This document shows positions 34,320 to 54,040 of a DNA stretch of 64,000 bases, one piece after another. The translations under genes were made by a program, and so were the position numbers. Within the stretch, counting starts at the first letter, position 1. Each line of letters begins with the position of its first letter. This stretch comes from Diphasiastrum complanatum (lineage: Eukaryota; Streptophyta; Lycopodiopsida; Lycopodiales; Lycopodiaceae). The notes below the pieces were generated by a model. That model did no database searches and was not told the origin of the DNA. It worked only from the letters and a program-made list of their open reading frames with translations. The stretch spans positions 21,480,658-21,544,657 of the forward strand of contig CM055104.1 in the NCBI GenBank assembly GCA_029204225.1. The letters are read 5' to 3'.

Positions 34320-35400
34320 ATGCCAAGAGATATGCTTCATCGTACAACAGAGTGTCAATATTCATGCCAACTACTTCACGTGGAGCATTTATATACGAAC
34401 AACAATTCATGACTGCCATTGCTCTCATGGAAGAATAATAATGCTCTTCATCAAGTTTGTTAAACAACATGGATTGCCAGCTATTGTAGAAGATCCAGAT
34501 GCAAGACAAAAGCAAGAATCCAAGGGAATTGGATAGGCATCCAAGTTGGTATGATGTCGAGAAAGTAGACAAAAGAGGACATATCATGCTAGACTTCTTC
34601 TGATTGTTCTTTTTCATAAGGTTTGATCTTTGATCTCCATTTAGCTTTCTTGGCAGGAATCGATCTTGGAGGCGATGACTCTCTAGAAGATGTGCTCTTC
34701 TCTGAAGGTGACAACTTCCTTGATGGTGATTTCTTGCAAGAATTCCGACTTGAAGTATCATCCTTGACCTTTCCTTTTCCTTTATCCAGTAAAGGTGGTA
34801 CATTCTTAGAATCAACTTTCTGAGATGATTTCTCTCATTTTATGACCGTATTATAGTGTTGCTTATCTTGTTTCTTTGTCATAGGTCCTGCCATCTTATC
34901 CTCCTTCAATATAACTGCTTTTGGCAGTTTTATTGTTGGCTCATCCGGAATATCTTAAACTCCATATCTTGTAGGATCCATATGATTGAGAATCTGCTCA
35001 TATGTAAGTTCTGCCTCTCCATCGTAAGTCAAAGTATGATTAACATGTATTAGATCATCTTTAATCAGATCTAGAATTGGGTCAGTTGATATCCAAGCAA
35101 GGTTCATTAAATTCAATGGAAAAGTGATCGGCGTGTCCAAAGTTCAATCAAGTAAGGAAATTTTGCTCAATTCGGATTGATGATCTTGTTGACACATATA
35201 GCCTGCTATACAATCCACTGTTGCAAGAGCTTGATTCCAATTGACAGTGTCAGTTTGAGAGTCATAATGGACTCCCAGAGTCTTCACTTGTCGATCACAA
35301 GTATGATGTTGTTGATGAATCATCATCCCCTCTTCGGAATACTGGCTTGATAGTCCAAGTGATTGGATCTACTTTGTGACTGCACGCTCACGATTCTCAA
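34320..35400 (-). pseudogene. gypsy-like element, region after the protease, unrecognised
   Basis: Open pieces at 35326-35144, 35140-34955 and 34815-34312 (ending NIDTLLYDEAYLLAYC) continue the direction of the gag-protease frames. I recognise no RT, RNase H or integrase motif. Either pol is replaced by a family-specific sequence or this is a rearranged remnant. Confidence 0.4.
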
Positions 35401-35419
35401 AAGTAATTTTGCCGATGCC

Positions 35420-35695
35420 CTAGTTATGAACTACTTGCGCAACTCGTAACCATGGATGTCCCAAGAAAACTCGATATACATTTGGTGCGTCAGGTAAGTC
35501 CATTACTACAAAAGTAATGACAAACTGTACTCCAGCTATTTTGACAGGTACATCTTCAACCATTCCTCTCAGACGATGGACTATTGTGTGATCAACTAGC
35601 TTAATGGCAAAAGTGACAGGCTTCAGCTTGGTAAGTCTCCATTTTGCACATAGCTTGGTTGAAATCAAATTAACTCTTGAACCTCCATCAATCAC
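35420..35695 (-). pseudogene. Ty3/gypsy-type aspartic protease fragment
   Basis: Reads VIDGGSRVNLISTKL with Asp-Gly-Gly at the retropepsin active site, then FVVMDLPDAPNVYRVFLGHP and WLRVAQ, the usual LGxPWL end of gypsy proteases. It lies 34 bp after the gag frame on the same strand. Confidence 0.75.
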
Positions 35696-35728
35696 AACTG
35701 CTCTATCACTAAACTGTTTATGTTGTAT

Positions 35729-36363
35729 CTATAGGGTGATGTTTTTTTGCTCACTTTCCCAGACTGCTCCCACATTGAGTACTTCGTTCGATTCTTCAAA
35801 CCTAGCACAAAAAAGTGGCTTCTGACGGACTGGTGGTTCCATCTGAGTCAATCTTTCTGCCAATACTTCTTTTGCTTTTGGCACCAGCTTAAGAAATTCT
35901 ACCAGTGTAATATCCATCTTACTAGATAGCATATTCATGATCATTTCCATTTGCAGTGCTTCGGGTTCTGCCATCTCGAAAGGTTCTTTATGATGGTGCA
36001 GCCGTTCAATATAATCTCTTACTGTCTCTCTCTTTCCCATTGTAATTTTACTTAAGAGGAGAAAGGGACCTTCCATAAATTTCTTGGGTTTAGATCTCGT
36101 AATGAGAGCACCTTTAACCACTTCCCAATCTTGTCGTTTTGCTTCCTCTTGGTTATAAACCAATCTTGAGCAGCTCCAGTTAAGGCTATAGGGAATAATT
36201 GAAGTCTATCTTGTGGAAAAACTTCACCATAAACCCTACATGATTTAGAAAAGATTTGGAGAAATCTACTGGGATCAGATAACCCATTGTATTTTGGTAT
36301 ATCTAGACAAGGAGACCTTCTAACAATAACTGGAGGTAGGTTCATTGGTCCTCCTTTAGCCAT
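35729..36363 (-). pseudogene. Ty3/gypsy gag fragment
   Basis: Two overlapping frames, 36363-36052 and 36163-35729, make one gag with a shift near 36110. The first has FPQDRLQLFPIALTGAAQDW, the L-FP-L-G-A--WF signature of retrotrans_gag. The second has KITMGKRETVRDYIERLHH, the usual continuation. No CCHC knuckle was seen before the protease. MAKGGPMNLPPVIV at 36363 is the probable start. Confidence 0.8.
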
Positions 36364-37759
36364 AATTCCAAATTAAGTCAATCAGACAATGAGATTAGAT
36401 TTAGATTTTTCAAAATTCTATCTCCGATCAGATCAGATCTGTAAAAACTTTATCACTTGGAAAATATCAGATTTCTGATTTTCAGAATATAGATCTTGAT
36501 CAAGTGATCGACACTAAAAATGAAGATTTTGCAGAATTTCTATCAAAATATATCAGAACTTTTCAAAAATTTGACAGTGGCTAGATTTGGTAAATCAAAA
36601 CCTAAAAATAGTATTAGCAAAGGTTTTTTGGACAAAGGTAGATTCGACGAAGGTTCTTCACTACTATTTTTGGTAAAAAAATCACTGATTTGGCTATTTA
36701 CTGACAAATATTGTAAAATTAACCTTCGCCGACTCTTCAGTGGATAAATCTGACATAGATAAATGTGTGGTATAACTGGCAAAGGTTCTTTTTGACAAAA
36801 GAAATAGAGTTTTTGCAGCTTGGAGAGAGTAAAAATTGACTTTTTGAAAGATCTTGATAGATCTAATCTTCGCCAAACTCACAAATGATAAAGTACTATA
36901 TTTAGAATCCTCAGAAAACTCAACGAAGGATGTGGCGAAGAATCAAGAGTAATACTTGTATTTTTGAAAAAAAGAGATATTTTTTTGACAAAAATATGAC
37001 AATATGACAATTGATTTTTGGAAAACCTTCGCCCAACTTGTTGATTATCAAAAATAGTAAGTTGGACTGACACAGACTCTGGTGAAGGTTTAGACGAAGG
37101 TCCTTCTCGGAGAACTTATATTTTTGCAGAAAGTTGTAAATTTTTCAAAAAAGGTTACCACCAACCAGATGAACAGTTACTTTGGTCTTCCATTTTTGGT
37201 ATTATTCTTCGTTGACTTGGCAGTAAAAAGATCTGAATCACACCTATGCACAGTGAGACGAACAAAGGTTATTTTCTATGTATTTTTGGGGTTTCTGATG
37301 ACTTTTTGGTGTTTTTGATGGTTTTTCTGATGTTTTTGCAAATCTGTTGGGAATTAATTTTTGTCCTAATATGAAAGATCTGTGAGTGAAACCGAAGCTT
37401 CCTATACCTCGGCGAAGGTTTCTTCTAAGAGGATAAAAAGTTATCAGATCTGATGACAATTTTGTCTTCTTATTGCTCAAATCTAGCAAAAATGACCGAT
37501 TTTTTGTTGTTTTTTTCTGATTTCTCATATCTAAATGGATCTTAAGAATTGTGATCTGAATAGCTATCCTTGTTCAATAATCAAATTAGATTTCAAACAA
37601 GAAGATTCACTCAATCAAGCAAAATCACCCTCGATCTAACTCTAAAATGCAATTTTAATACTATTCATGCCAAAACAAGATGCCTAATGCAAGCTAACCA
37701 TCTACCAACATGCTGCAATCTGAAAAATTGACGCAGCTCCCCGGCAACAGCACCAAGAT
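36364..37759 (-). other. gypsy element leader (minus), non-coding
   Basis: No coding signal. The words CTTCGCC/GGCGAAGG and GACGAAGG recur many times (near 36640, 36725, 36870, 37030, 37090, 37415). At 37735-37757 the minus strand reads TTGGTGCTGTTGCCGGGGA, the hallmark start of many plant gypsy leaders. Confidence 0.65.
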
Positions 37760-38525
<766 letters not shown>

Positions 38526-41080
38526 AAAAGGCCTAAAGTCCTTTTATTAACTTGTAACTAATCAAATAACTATGTGATCATCGGGTTGGATTTACACACG
38601 CACGGGTGCCAAATCCCTTTCATGATATGTCTACTTTTTTTAAATAAGACAATCAAAACATGCTAAAGATACTTTTGCTACTTCATTAAAATAAACATAT
38701 TGAAATTTACCTAAGGGATTTGAAGAAGAAAACAACTTGAGAAGGCCTGAATTTTGAGGTAAAAAAATAGTTCAAAATCTTAAACATAACCTCTTTCCCT
38801 CTATATCTGGTATAATTTGATCATTCTTGGGCCATTTGACTCAAAATTTGATGCAAAAGTAATGTCTTGTTGTATAGATAATACCGATGGACAAAGACAT
38901 TATCCAAAAGGGAAAAAAAAAAAAAAAAACTTGATGCCATGTCTACTGTAACAATTTCATATCTAGCATCAAATGTGATTTTTTAAGTTAAAAATTGCAC
39001 TATTTTGACAAGGGTAACCAAATTTGGAGCTATAACCTGGCAAGAATTGAGAAAGAGGAGAAAACATCCAAATTTAGTCAATTAGTGATCGTGAAAGTCA
39101 AGTACCAGTGTAATTTTATTGATATAGTACCATTGTGTGGGTGTGATCACAAATGATCAAGTGTGGAATGAGCATAAAAAGAAATGACTTTAAGTTTTTT
39201 TTTAGAGGAGTAGATTGGATGGATAGAATTTTCCACTATCAAAAATTTGCTTGTGGTGTATAACATAGTTGATCTATAAACAAAACCCGAATATGATAAC
39301 AAAGAAATGCTCAATGAAAAGCAAGCTCCAGTGAATTGGAAACCTCAGGGAGCCGGGAACCATGAATTAGCTTCTCAACTTTTGACTCTCGCCATCCAAC
39401 CTCAATTGACATACAAGCATCCAACATTTTAACATATATCAAATCCCAAGATGGCCATCTTGGAAAACTTAACCCACTCGAAGCTCCATCATGAGCACAA
39501 GGAGCCAATCTGGTGCCACTTCAAATTGGACAACCATAAACATGTAATAAATTAGAGCAAGCAACATCCAATAGGTTAGAGCATGTTTCAAGATCCCAAC
39601 GTAGTTTTTGGTCCGGGATGCCAGTGGTTGTTCAGACCATTCATCTATCACACTTTTACCGTATACTGAAATCAAGAACATAATTAGCGTTAGTTTGAGA
39701 AAAATTCATGTTTATTAATAATCCGAGAAGGTTAAATTTCAAGTGTGTGACTGACCCTAGTCTTCGAGACATTGGCATACTGGCGCCAGGACAATATTCC
39801 AACAAGTCTGGGAGCTGAGAATTGGTTGGAGCTCATGGTGGGAGCTCATCCTAATTTGCAACCTGCATTCCCTATAGTTATGGTGTGATTTAGCACCTCT
39901 CCTCACAATAAGTGCTTAGACCAAACTGTAAAGCACAATTTACTCTCTCTAGAATTTATTGATCACCAGACTTCTTATAATCATGTCTAGATCATGTGAG
40001 GTGATTGCACATCAATATGAGTTCTCTGGACTTCGCTAGATTCGATCAAAGTTTCCGAGCCAAAGGAATTTGGCACCAGCTAGATTTTGCTGTGAGCGGC
40101 ATTGGCGCTAGTGGCATTGGGAACAATGTTGGCGCCAAGAGTAAAGCTTGCACTTGTAGCTAGCTTTACAAAATCTGATCTCATTATCATATGTCAAATT
40201 AATGCAAAGATGTCTCCTAATTATACTTAAGTACTTTAAACCAATTAGCACAATACTCAATTTATTGCCCACTTTATATTAACATGGTAGCTGATGCGCC
40301 ACAAATCAGAGACTCAACTCTATACATTAGGAAGTAAATAACTTAATACTTTACTTTGTCCAAAGTCACCCTTTAGGCTTTTGTTGTTTTGATGTACATT
40401 TGTTCAAAGTCAATAGTTAAAATACAATAGATGTTTGTAGTGCAATTTATTATTGCTAGAGTGGTCAATATTTGCAACATATTAATAGTGGAAAATGGCT
40501 TGCAATATTCAACCCATGTGGTTTGATGGTAGTGTAGCATTTTTACTTCTTTAGTCAAATTTTACATCATAGAAAATTGAAAAAAAAATTGGGGGGGAGG
40601 GGGTTTTTTTCATAGGCAAGAATTATTGAGCTTATTGGTAGCCTTGAAATCACAAATTCTACAAGTTAATAATAAAAGAAATATAGCCATCTTTCTACTC
40701 TATCATGTTAAGTTGGTAGATTGTAGAAGAATTCATCTTATAGTTTGATCTCTCTATCTATTATGTTTGCAGTAGAATGCGATTTTCTTATTCATACTAA
40801 ATAGGTATAGCTTTATTTAATCTTAGAAATAGTCGCTCCAAAGTAAGATCAAGCACAATACATTCATGATGGTATGCCTTACATGATATCTACAAACACT
40901 TTCTAAATAGGTCATTTTTGTCCTTCTCAATAACTACAAAAGATCATACCATACATTGTGCCCCACCATTTGTGTGTATTGTTAGCTTATTAGATTCAAG
41001 CTACAAGGATTATGTCACATCAAGAACAAAGTGCATCATTTTGATAAAACTTGAAAGGGAGTGTTTAATACTTGAAAGAA
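38526..41080. other. AT-rich stretch, no gene recognised
   Basis: Homopolymer runs (A18 near 38911) and short frames without known domains. The frames at 39311-39681 on the minus strand show no recognisable similarity. Confidence 0.4.
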
Positions 41081-41099
41081 TATTTTTTTCTTCTTCTTA

Positions 41100-41640
41100 A
41101 AAAGTCATGCAAACTTTTATTTATAGTTGGTTGGTCATATAAAAAACCACTTTCTTTAACAAAAAATTCAAAAACTTATAGAAGCCTTACTACATCTTCT
41201 ACAATCATCTTTTATAAAGTATTTCATCTTTTCAATTTTTTTAGTAAATGCTTGAAAATCATAACACATTCATATTGTGCATTCAAACTCACACATTTTT
41301 CTTAATATTTACCTAACGTGCAATTAAGTCAACAAAAGATATTACATATAATGAAAACCCTTACTTTCAGATGGTCATATCTACAAGATAGCTTTCAAGT
41401 AATAAACAAAATCTCATATAGCTTTAGATGCTCTTGTCATTTTAGATGTGTATACATTGGATTTGACATTGATATCTTCTATTCGACTTGGTAGATAGCT
41501 TTTTTACATCTTGTGTATGCATCTGTAGACCGTGTCAATTATAAATTAAACTCATGTAGTTTGGTACTTAGACATATTAAAACAATATTTCTATTGAAGA
41601 AAATTTCATTTACATTATTGCTAAATATACATCATTGACT
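41100..41640 (+). repeat. dispersed repeat, copy 1
   Basis: Shares ordered blocks with 63430-64000: AGTCATGCAAA, GGTTGGTCATAT, CAATTAAGTCAAC/CAATAAAGTCAAC, ATAATGAAAA.CCTT, TTCTATTCGACTTGGTA and CATGTAGTTTGGTA. Non-coding. Confidence 0.65.
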
Positions 41641-43020
41641 AGTAATATATTTCTCTTTTGGGAGTCATGTATTCGATGCCACAAATGAGCATCACATGTA
41701 GATAAATAACTATTTTATGATTGCATTGGAAGTATAGTGTCCAAATACACTTTTTTTTTGTTTTTGCATGTATTCTATTGCAAATGATGTAGATTGTTGC
41801 AAATATTTTGCTAGTATCTTTTTTAATTTAAAAAATACATTTATCTGATAATTTTTTTTCCTTTGAATGATAAATGATATTGATTCACTAAGCCTTGTAC
41901 CCTAACTATTTATAACTATGGATGTTATCTATAGTTGCTACTTAGAGGTCTCATACCTAGTTAGGTTGTTGAGAAACAAAAATATGTTTGAGTCTCATAT
42001 TCATGTAACACCTTCAACTTTGAAATATGGATAGTTTTCTAGTAGTTCCAATAGCTAGAGAATATCTTGAAGAACATTTTTATGGAGAAAACAAATGACT
42101 TTTATATAAAAGGTTCATGTAATTACACTTTAAATGTTTTTTCACAAATTGACTTCAAAAAGAATTAGTTTCTAAATTACTATGCCCAAGCTACACTTCA
42201 TGGCGATGATTCATGGACCACCCTCAATATACTTGATTCCATTGGAAAGATTTATCATTTGTGGAAGCTTTAACAACATATGTTTCAATTTAGGATCAAT
42301 CTACTTATTAGATTAAAGAGCACGTGGTTGAATGAATAGGAGAGACATATATCACATAATGATGATTATCATACCATCATTCCTAAATCATATGTAGGTT
42401 GATTTGACCATCTTCGAGGTGTGGAGGTGGTGTCCCTAGCCAACTCTCACTTTCAATTTTCATCTCTATGATTGGTAGCTTTGTGGAAGAGAATTTGGTG
42501 CTACAAGGAGGAGCTATGTTGCATGAGGAGACTATGAAGTATGCCTCAGATCTCATGTAGAGATCAATAGTTGGTGGAGGTTGGAAGTTACAGGAAGGTG
42601 GACTCTAAAAGTTCTAAGATTGGACAAGGTTAAGTCGAGATTGGAATTGACAAAGGTGCAAGCTCTAAGAGGGAGTTGCATGAGAAATATAGACTAAGGA
42701 TTTATATAAGTAAATCAATATTCAAATCAAGAGGATGTTTCATTCTTTCACAACTCTTTCATGTGTATGACTATTGACTATTGCTAACAATAATAGGAAT
42801 CTTGTCTTTGGTAACTTTTTTGTATGAGCAAGTAGATTTTCTAACAATACTTGTGCGAAAACAATCAATTTAGAGCTCAAGTAGCTCAACACAAAGTGCG
42901 GCAAGGACATATCTGAAGCTTAAGGGAGTTCCAAAGTGGAGTTCAGAAGCAACATGGGGATGTTTCAACAACCTATGTCACCAAGTTAATAAGATTCTTA
43001 GGTTTTAAGTAAGCGATATG
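41640..43020. other. AT-rich stretch, no gene recognised
   Basis: No open frame of note. Confidence 0.4.
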
Positions 43021-43024
43021 GGAT

Positions 43025-43399
43025 CTACGCTTTCAATAAACAGCCCCTTATGCCACCCAAAGGGTGGCCAAAAAGTAGGATGGCTTATAAGACTAGCCTT
43101 TATGATGCATTAAGGGTTGCCCTTTAAGGTAAATTTTTGTTTTTTGATAGAAAGGGTGGCCTACAAAGATGCCATTTGTGCAACATAGAAGGATGCTTTT
43201 TTTAAGGTCATCTTTTACATTGCATAACGGACAATCTAAACAACTCCATTTGTGTTGCATAAAGGGCAACCTTAAAAATGTGTTCTTTGTGCAACATAAA
43301 GGGTGACATTGCCTTTGTGCAATATAAAGGATGACCTTATAAATGTGCCCCTTATGCTCTTAACATGTGCCATTTATCCAACATGAAGGACTATGAAAT

Positions 43400-43400
<1 letters not shown>
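43025..43400 (+). repeat. degenerate short tandem repeats
   Basis: Variants of GCAACATAAAGGGTGACC...AATGTGCCCTTTATG recur about six times with irregular 45-65 bp spacing. Confidence 0.55.
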
Positions 43401-47760
<4,360 letters not shown>

Positions 47761-47857
47761 AGTATTGCAAGAAAAAAAAATTAAACAAAAAATTTAAATT
47801 TAAAAAAAAAATAGAGTAAAAGGACTTGCAAGCCTTACGGTGAGAAATTCTCACAAT

Positions 47858-48845
47858 TGGCAAATCTAGCTTGATTGAACCATGTAAATATATATATAGG
47901 TGGGTCCCACACATGTGAATCCATGTTGCCACATGTGAAGGCTACCCTAAATAGGTTAGATCTCATTCATGGGCATGTACCAGCATTTAATCTTCAATAT
48001 TCACAAGATGCAAACAATCTGATTTTACATCATCTTGATGAGTTTTTTGGTGCTAATTGTACCTTAAAAGCATCAACTTTTGTTTGCCATCAATTAGAAT
48101 TGGCTTAGTATCATGAGATCTAATTATTTGAGGCTGAGTTCAAGATCTTTAAATGTGTTTTACAGGTCTTGAAGATCCATCAAGAAGAGGGAGAGATATT
48201 TAGCCATTTCTTTGTCCAAAAACTAGTAAAATTGACTTGATTTGATAGTTTCTTAATAGAATCTCATCTTATCTCCATTCTATCTTTGTGAGGGAGTGTG
48301 AAGGCCGTGGCTAGAAGTCCAAAGAAAGGGCTAGAAGTCAAATTTGAGGCAATAAAGACAAGTGAAACCTTTGTGAGTTTCTAGATTCAAATCACTTCCA
48401 ATTTTCTTGAGCATTGTTTTGGATAAACCTAAGTGTGGATGGGGTTCTTAGTGCTCCAAGACCTCTTTGATATTGTCCTAGAAGAAGAGGATGAGCCTCT
48501 TGGAGGACAAGAGTTGGTTAGATGCAAGAAAAAGACAAGACTAGCATTTCATTGCATCAATATGAATGCTAGTAATGACCTTTGAAGGAGATAGCCTCCT
48601 GCACATCGGCCAAGGAAGCTTGGGATTCTTTAAAAGCTATATATGAATCCAACAACACTTCAAGAGTGCTTATGCTAAGAAACCAAATCTTACAAAGCAT
48701 GAGGAGAAGTGATGAAAGTGCACAAGGGTATGTGTTAAGGATCAAGTCTCTCAACAAAGAACTAGTTTCTATTGGAGACAAGATACTTGATAAGAAAAGA
48801 ATCTTTGTGGTCATCTTTTTATCTGGTGGCAATAGTGGATGAAAT
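47858..48845 (+). pseudogene. copia-B-family fragment: LTR start, leader, partial gag
   Basis: TTGGCAAATCTAGCTTGATT (47858) and CCCACACATGTG belong to the copia-B LTR start. Leader blocks at 48115-48420 match 16025-16330. An open gag segment at 48582-48842 reads KEAWDSLKAIYESNNTSRVL then YVLRIKSLNKELVSIGDKIL, a UBN2-type gag core, and ends at a stop. The rest of the LTR is replaced by unrelated sequence (about 47990-48105). It shows what gag the deleted copia-B copy has lost. Confidence 0.75.
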
Positions 48846-48859
48846 ATAAAGCACTGACA

Positions 48860-49910
48860 TGTTTGAGACATTGACGTCTTTCATGTTAATTATTTCACAA
48901 ATGGTATTTCATTTCACAGACATCTACCATTGAAGAATATAATATGCAGTTCACTAGACTAGCTTAATGTGTTCAATTCCCAATTCAGAAGACTAATGTG
49001 CTATGATACATGCATGGAACTTGAGCCTCAATTATGAGTAGTCATGGAAGACAATCCATATAATGTTGGGTACCATCTACAACAAGCAATGAGTTGCGCA
49101 ATAAATAGAAATAAGGAACTACAGGGCTATGCTTCTACTTATGATGGTCAAAACCATTCAGTGGAAATAAGTGAATGGTTGAGTTTCATGGACCATTATT
49201 CCCGGTTCTCATGCAAGTTTCAATTTTAACAAATTTACTTTTGTGACATTTTTGGGATTTGTTAAATATTGGTGGCAACATGTACAAAATTCTATAGACT
49301 AGAATTGGAGTCACTTTAAAAAAGAATGTGTAGTCCCTTTTATGTGCCTCCCAATGGATGTAGCTCTAGAGGTTAAGAATGAGAATTTGGATCTACAACT
49401 AGGTTAGTGTCACTTATACAATCCAATGGGAAGAGGGTAAAACTAGTTTAGAAGTGAGAATCTAGGCAACTAAGGTTGTTGCTGACCTTAGCTCAAGACC
49501 TAATCGTGGAGTGGTGCCTAGATTGAGAAGGAAATGCATCTTTCAAGTTCGTTTCTTCTTCTTTCTGGATTTTGCTTTCCTGGGCTTCAAAGGCTCTAGC
49601 TTTTATCTTCTTTGGTTTTGTCTAGGTATCAATGGCTCTAAATCTTCTCTTCTTGAGATTGATCAGGTGAACAAAGTATGAAAACTTCCTACCTACGAAT
49701 CTTAATGATCACTTCTTGTGGGAAATGGATCTAATGCCTATTTTCCTAGAATATTTGGTTTCTTAAACTAGATGTGGAGAATGCTTGTGCTAATGATTAG
49801 GCTTGAATATGATATGTATTAACAAAAATATAACAAGCATTCATCATTCATAGATAGATCACATACAGAGAAAATAGGAGGTCCTTAGAAAATGGCAGTA
49901 GGAAAAGGAG
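48860..49910. other. mostly unrecognised; possible gypsy gag scrap near 48925
   Basis: STIEEYNMQFTRLA near 48920-48962 resembles the S-EEY-F-L core of gypsy gag, followed by stops. Nothing else is recognised. Confidence 0.3.
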
Positions 49911-49915
49911 TATAA

Positions 49916-52228
<2,313 letters not shown>

Positions 52229-52735
52229 TATAAGAGAAAGCTCCTCAAGATCCTGCTTACAAGGCAAACACAATGGAAAACACACTATGGAGAAACCACC
52301 CAACCAAGTAGAAGCAATCAATCAACTCTAGAAGCTTCACCCCCAAGCCAAGGAATAGGAAGCATGAAAGTAGAGTGAGAGCCTGGCAATGAATCAACCA
52401 CATGATGATGTAGTAGGGCGAGTTTGGCCTCCTTATATAAAGCCTAGAACCACCTGTGCACTTAGTCATGCAAGGTCCTAACTCCCCTATACATAGATTC
52501 ATCTAGAATAGAGTCTCATGGATCCTCTATTCATAGAACCACTATTGATAACTCTACACATGCACATACGGTCCCAAACCTTGTACTAACTCCATTTAGT
52601 GTGTTCTGGACCTCACAAGGATATTAGTTACTTTCGGGTCACATCCAGTATGATGTGGCATAACTAACAGCTTGATTCACTGGAGTACCGTGTATCCAAG
52701 ACTAAGAGTATATTGAATCCTATGTACCGGTCATG
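52229..52735 (+). repeat. dispersed direct repeat, copy 2
   Basis: Partner of 45272-45765, about 85% similar by eye, with small indels. Confidence 0.85.
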
Positions 52736-52739
52736 AACA

Positions 52740-53560
52740 TGACACGCATGACACATTCTTAGAAACATGGTTGACTTATATGTGTAAAGTTTTGATATTT
52801 GAGATTTTTAGGCTTGCCCTTCAGGCAATATTGACATGACATGACAAATTTTGTATGGTGTCTAGTTGTACGCCTTTTAATTCTAAATGTTACCTTGCAA
52901 TTTTTGTTTTTGATCTCAAAATCAGAGTTATTGAATAATGAGACCAGTCTATTAATTTGAAGTAAGAATATATGGAGTATATGTAATGTACAACGTGCAC
53001 TTTTTTAACTCTTTAGAGTTTGATCATGGTTTTCATGTTGACCTTTGTGGGGATCTTTTAAAAACTCATCAATGTTGAGATTCACAAATTCTTTAGGCCC
53101 TTTAAAAAGTCCAAAAGAGGCTTGTTAGTAACCTTTTGACAAAATTCACCCATCTGTGTTGAGAATCGAGATTCACAAAGATTTTAGGCCCTTTTAAATA
53201 CGTCCAAAACATCGGTGTCTAATCTAGATTCACAAAAAAATTAGGCCCCAATTAGTAGCAAGTAAAAGTGTTTAAACTTAAGTCCCACCTCATGCCTTGA
53301 GAAGAGTAAAATAAGTGGGTCTCAATGCTATACTTACATGATACATACACACACTTGGTTGGGTGCCGGCCTTGGCCCACTGTCTCTAACATTCCAGGGT
53401 GGTATTGGGCCTACCACCTCTATAACACAAGGCAAGGCCAGGGCCAACGCCATGCTCATTGACCATTGCACAAAAAAAAAAAAATGCTTTGTCTCATTTT
53501 TTTGGGCCTCCTGTAATTGTTATTGTTAGGTTTCAGTATCAATTTTGCCGAATGGAACGA
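52740..53560. other. intergenic, no gene recognised
   Basis: Short direct repetitions of TTCACAAA...TTTAGGCCC near 53090, 53175 and 53230. No coding signal. Confidence 0.4.
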
Positions 53561-53574
53561 CATGAAACATATTA

Positions 53575-54040
53575 TCACCCTCCCTCTCTCTCCCTCCTCT
53601 TTGTCGACGAGAAATTATGAGAGAAGGAGAGAAGCAGGCAGCAAAGCTTGCAAGCCCTTGCCCACCAGTGCTCATGAGGAGCTGATAGAGCGAACGATGA
53701 TGCCACAACTATTATTTATTTTATTTTATTTTTGGCTGTCTGTCATGATGATTGCCTCTACAACTATAGCACTTATATTATTATGCATTTGCGTGGGCTC
53801 TCGTAACCTTCTTTTTTGGTAAAAATGATCACGCTTTGGCCTGGATCGTTGGAATTTGTCATGTTCGGTGACGATGACTAAATTGCAGGAATGGATATAC
53901 TTCGGAGAATGAAAGCAAGATGATGAAGCAAAAGAAATACATGTGCGACAAAGTGTATCAGTTCGATAATTTATTGAAAACCGCAGCTGATAGGATTGTC
54001 ATAGTTTCTGAGTAGCATCTTCTTAATCCTGCTCTTGACA
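53575..54040 (+). promoter_or_regulatory. likely 5' UTR of the GT29 gene with a possible 71-nt intron
   Basis: A pyrimidine patch (CCCTCCCTCTCTCTCCCTCC, 53578-53597) as found near plant start sites is followed by leader-like sequence. GT at 53819 and ATTGCAG ending 53889 would make a small 5' UTR intron. No transcript evidence is available here. Confidence 0.3.

Noticed and set aside
47875-48108. A 77-codon plus-strand frame as a gene
   Set aside because: It begins within a copia-B LTR start and crosses into unrelated sequence; no domain.
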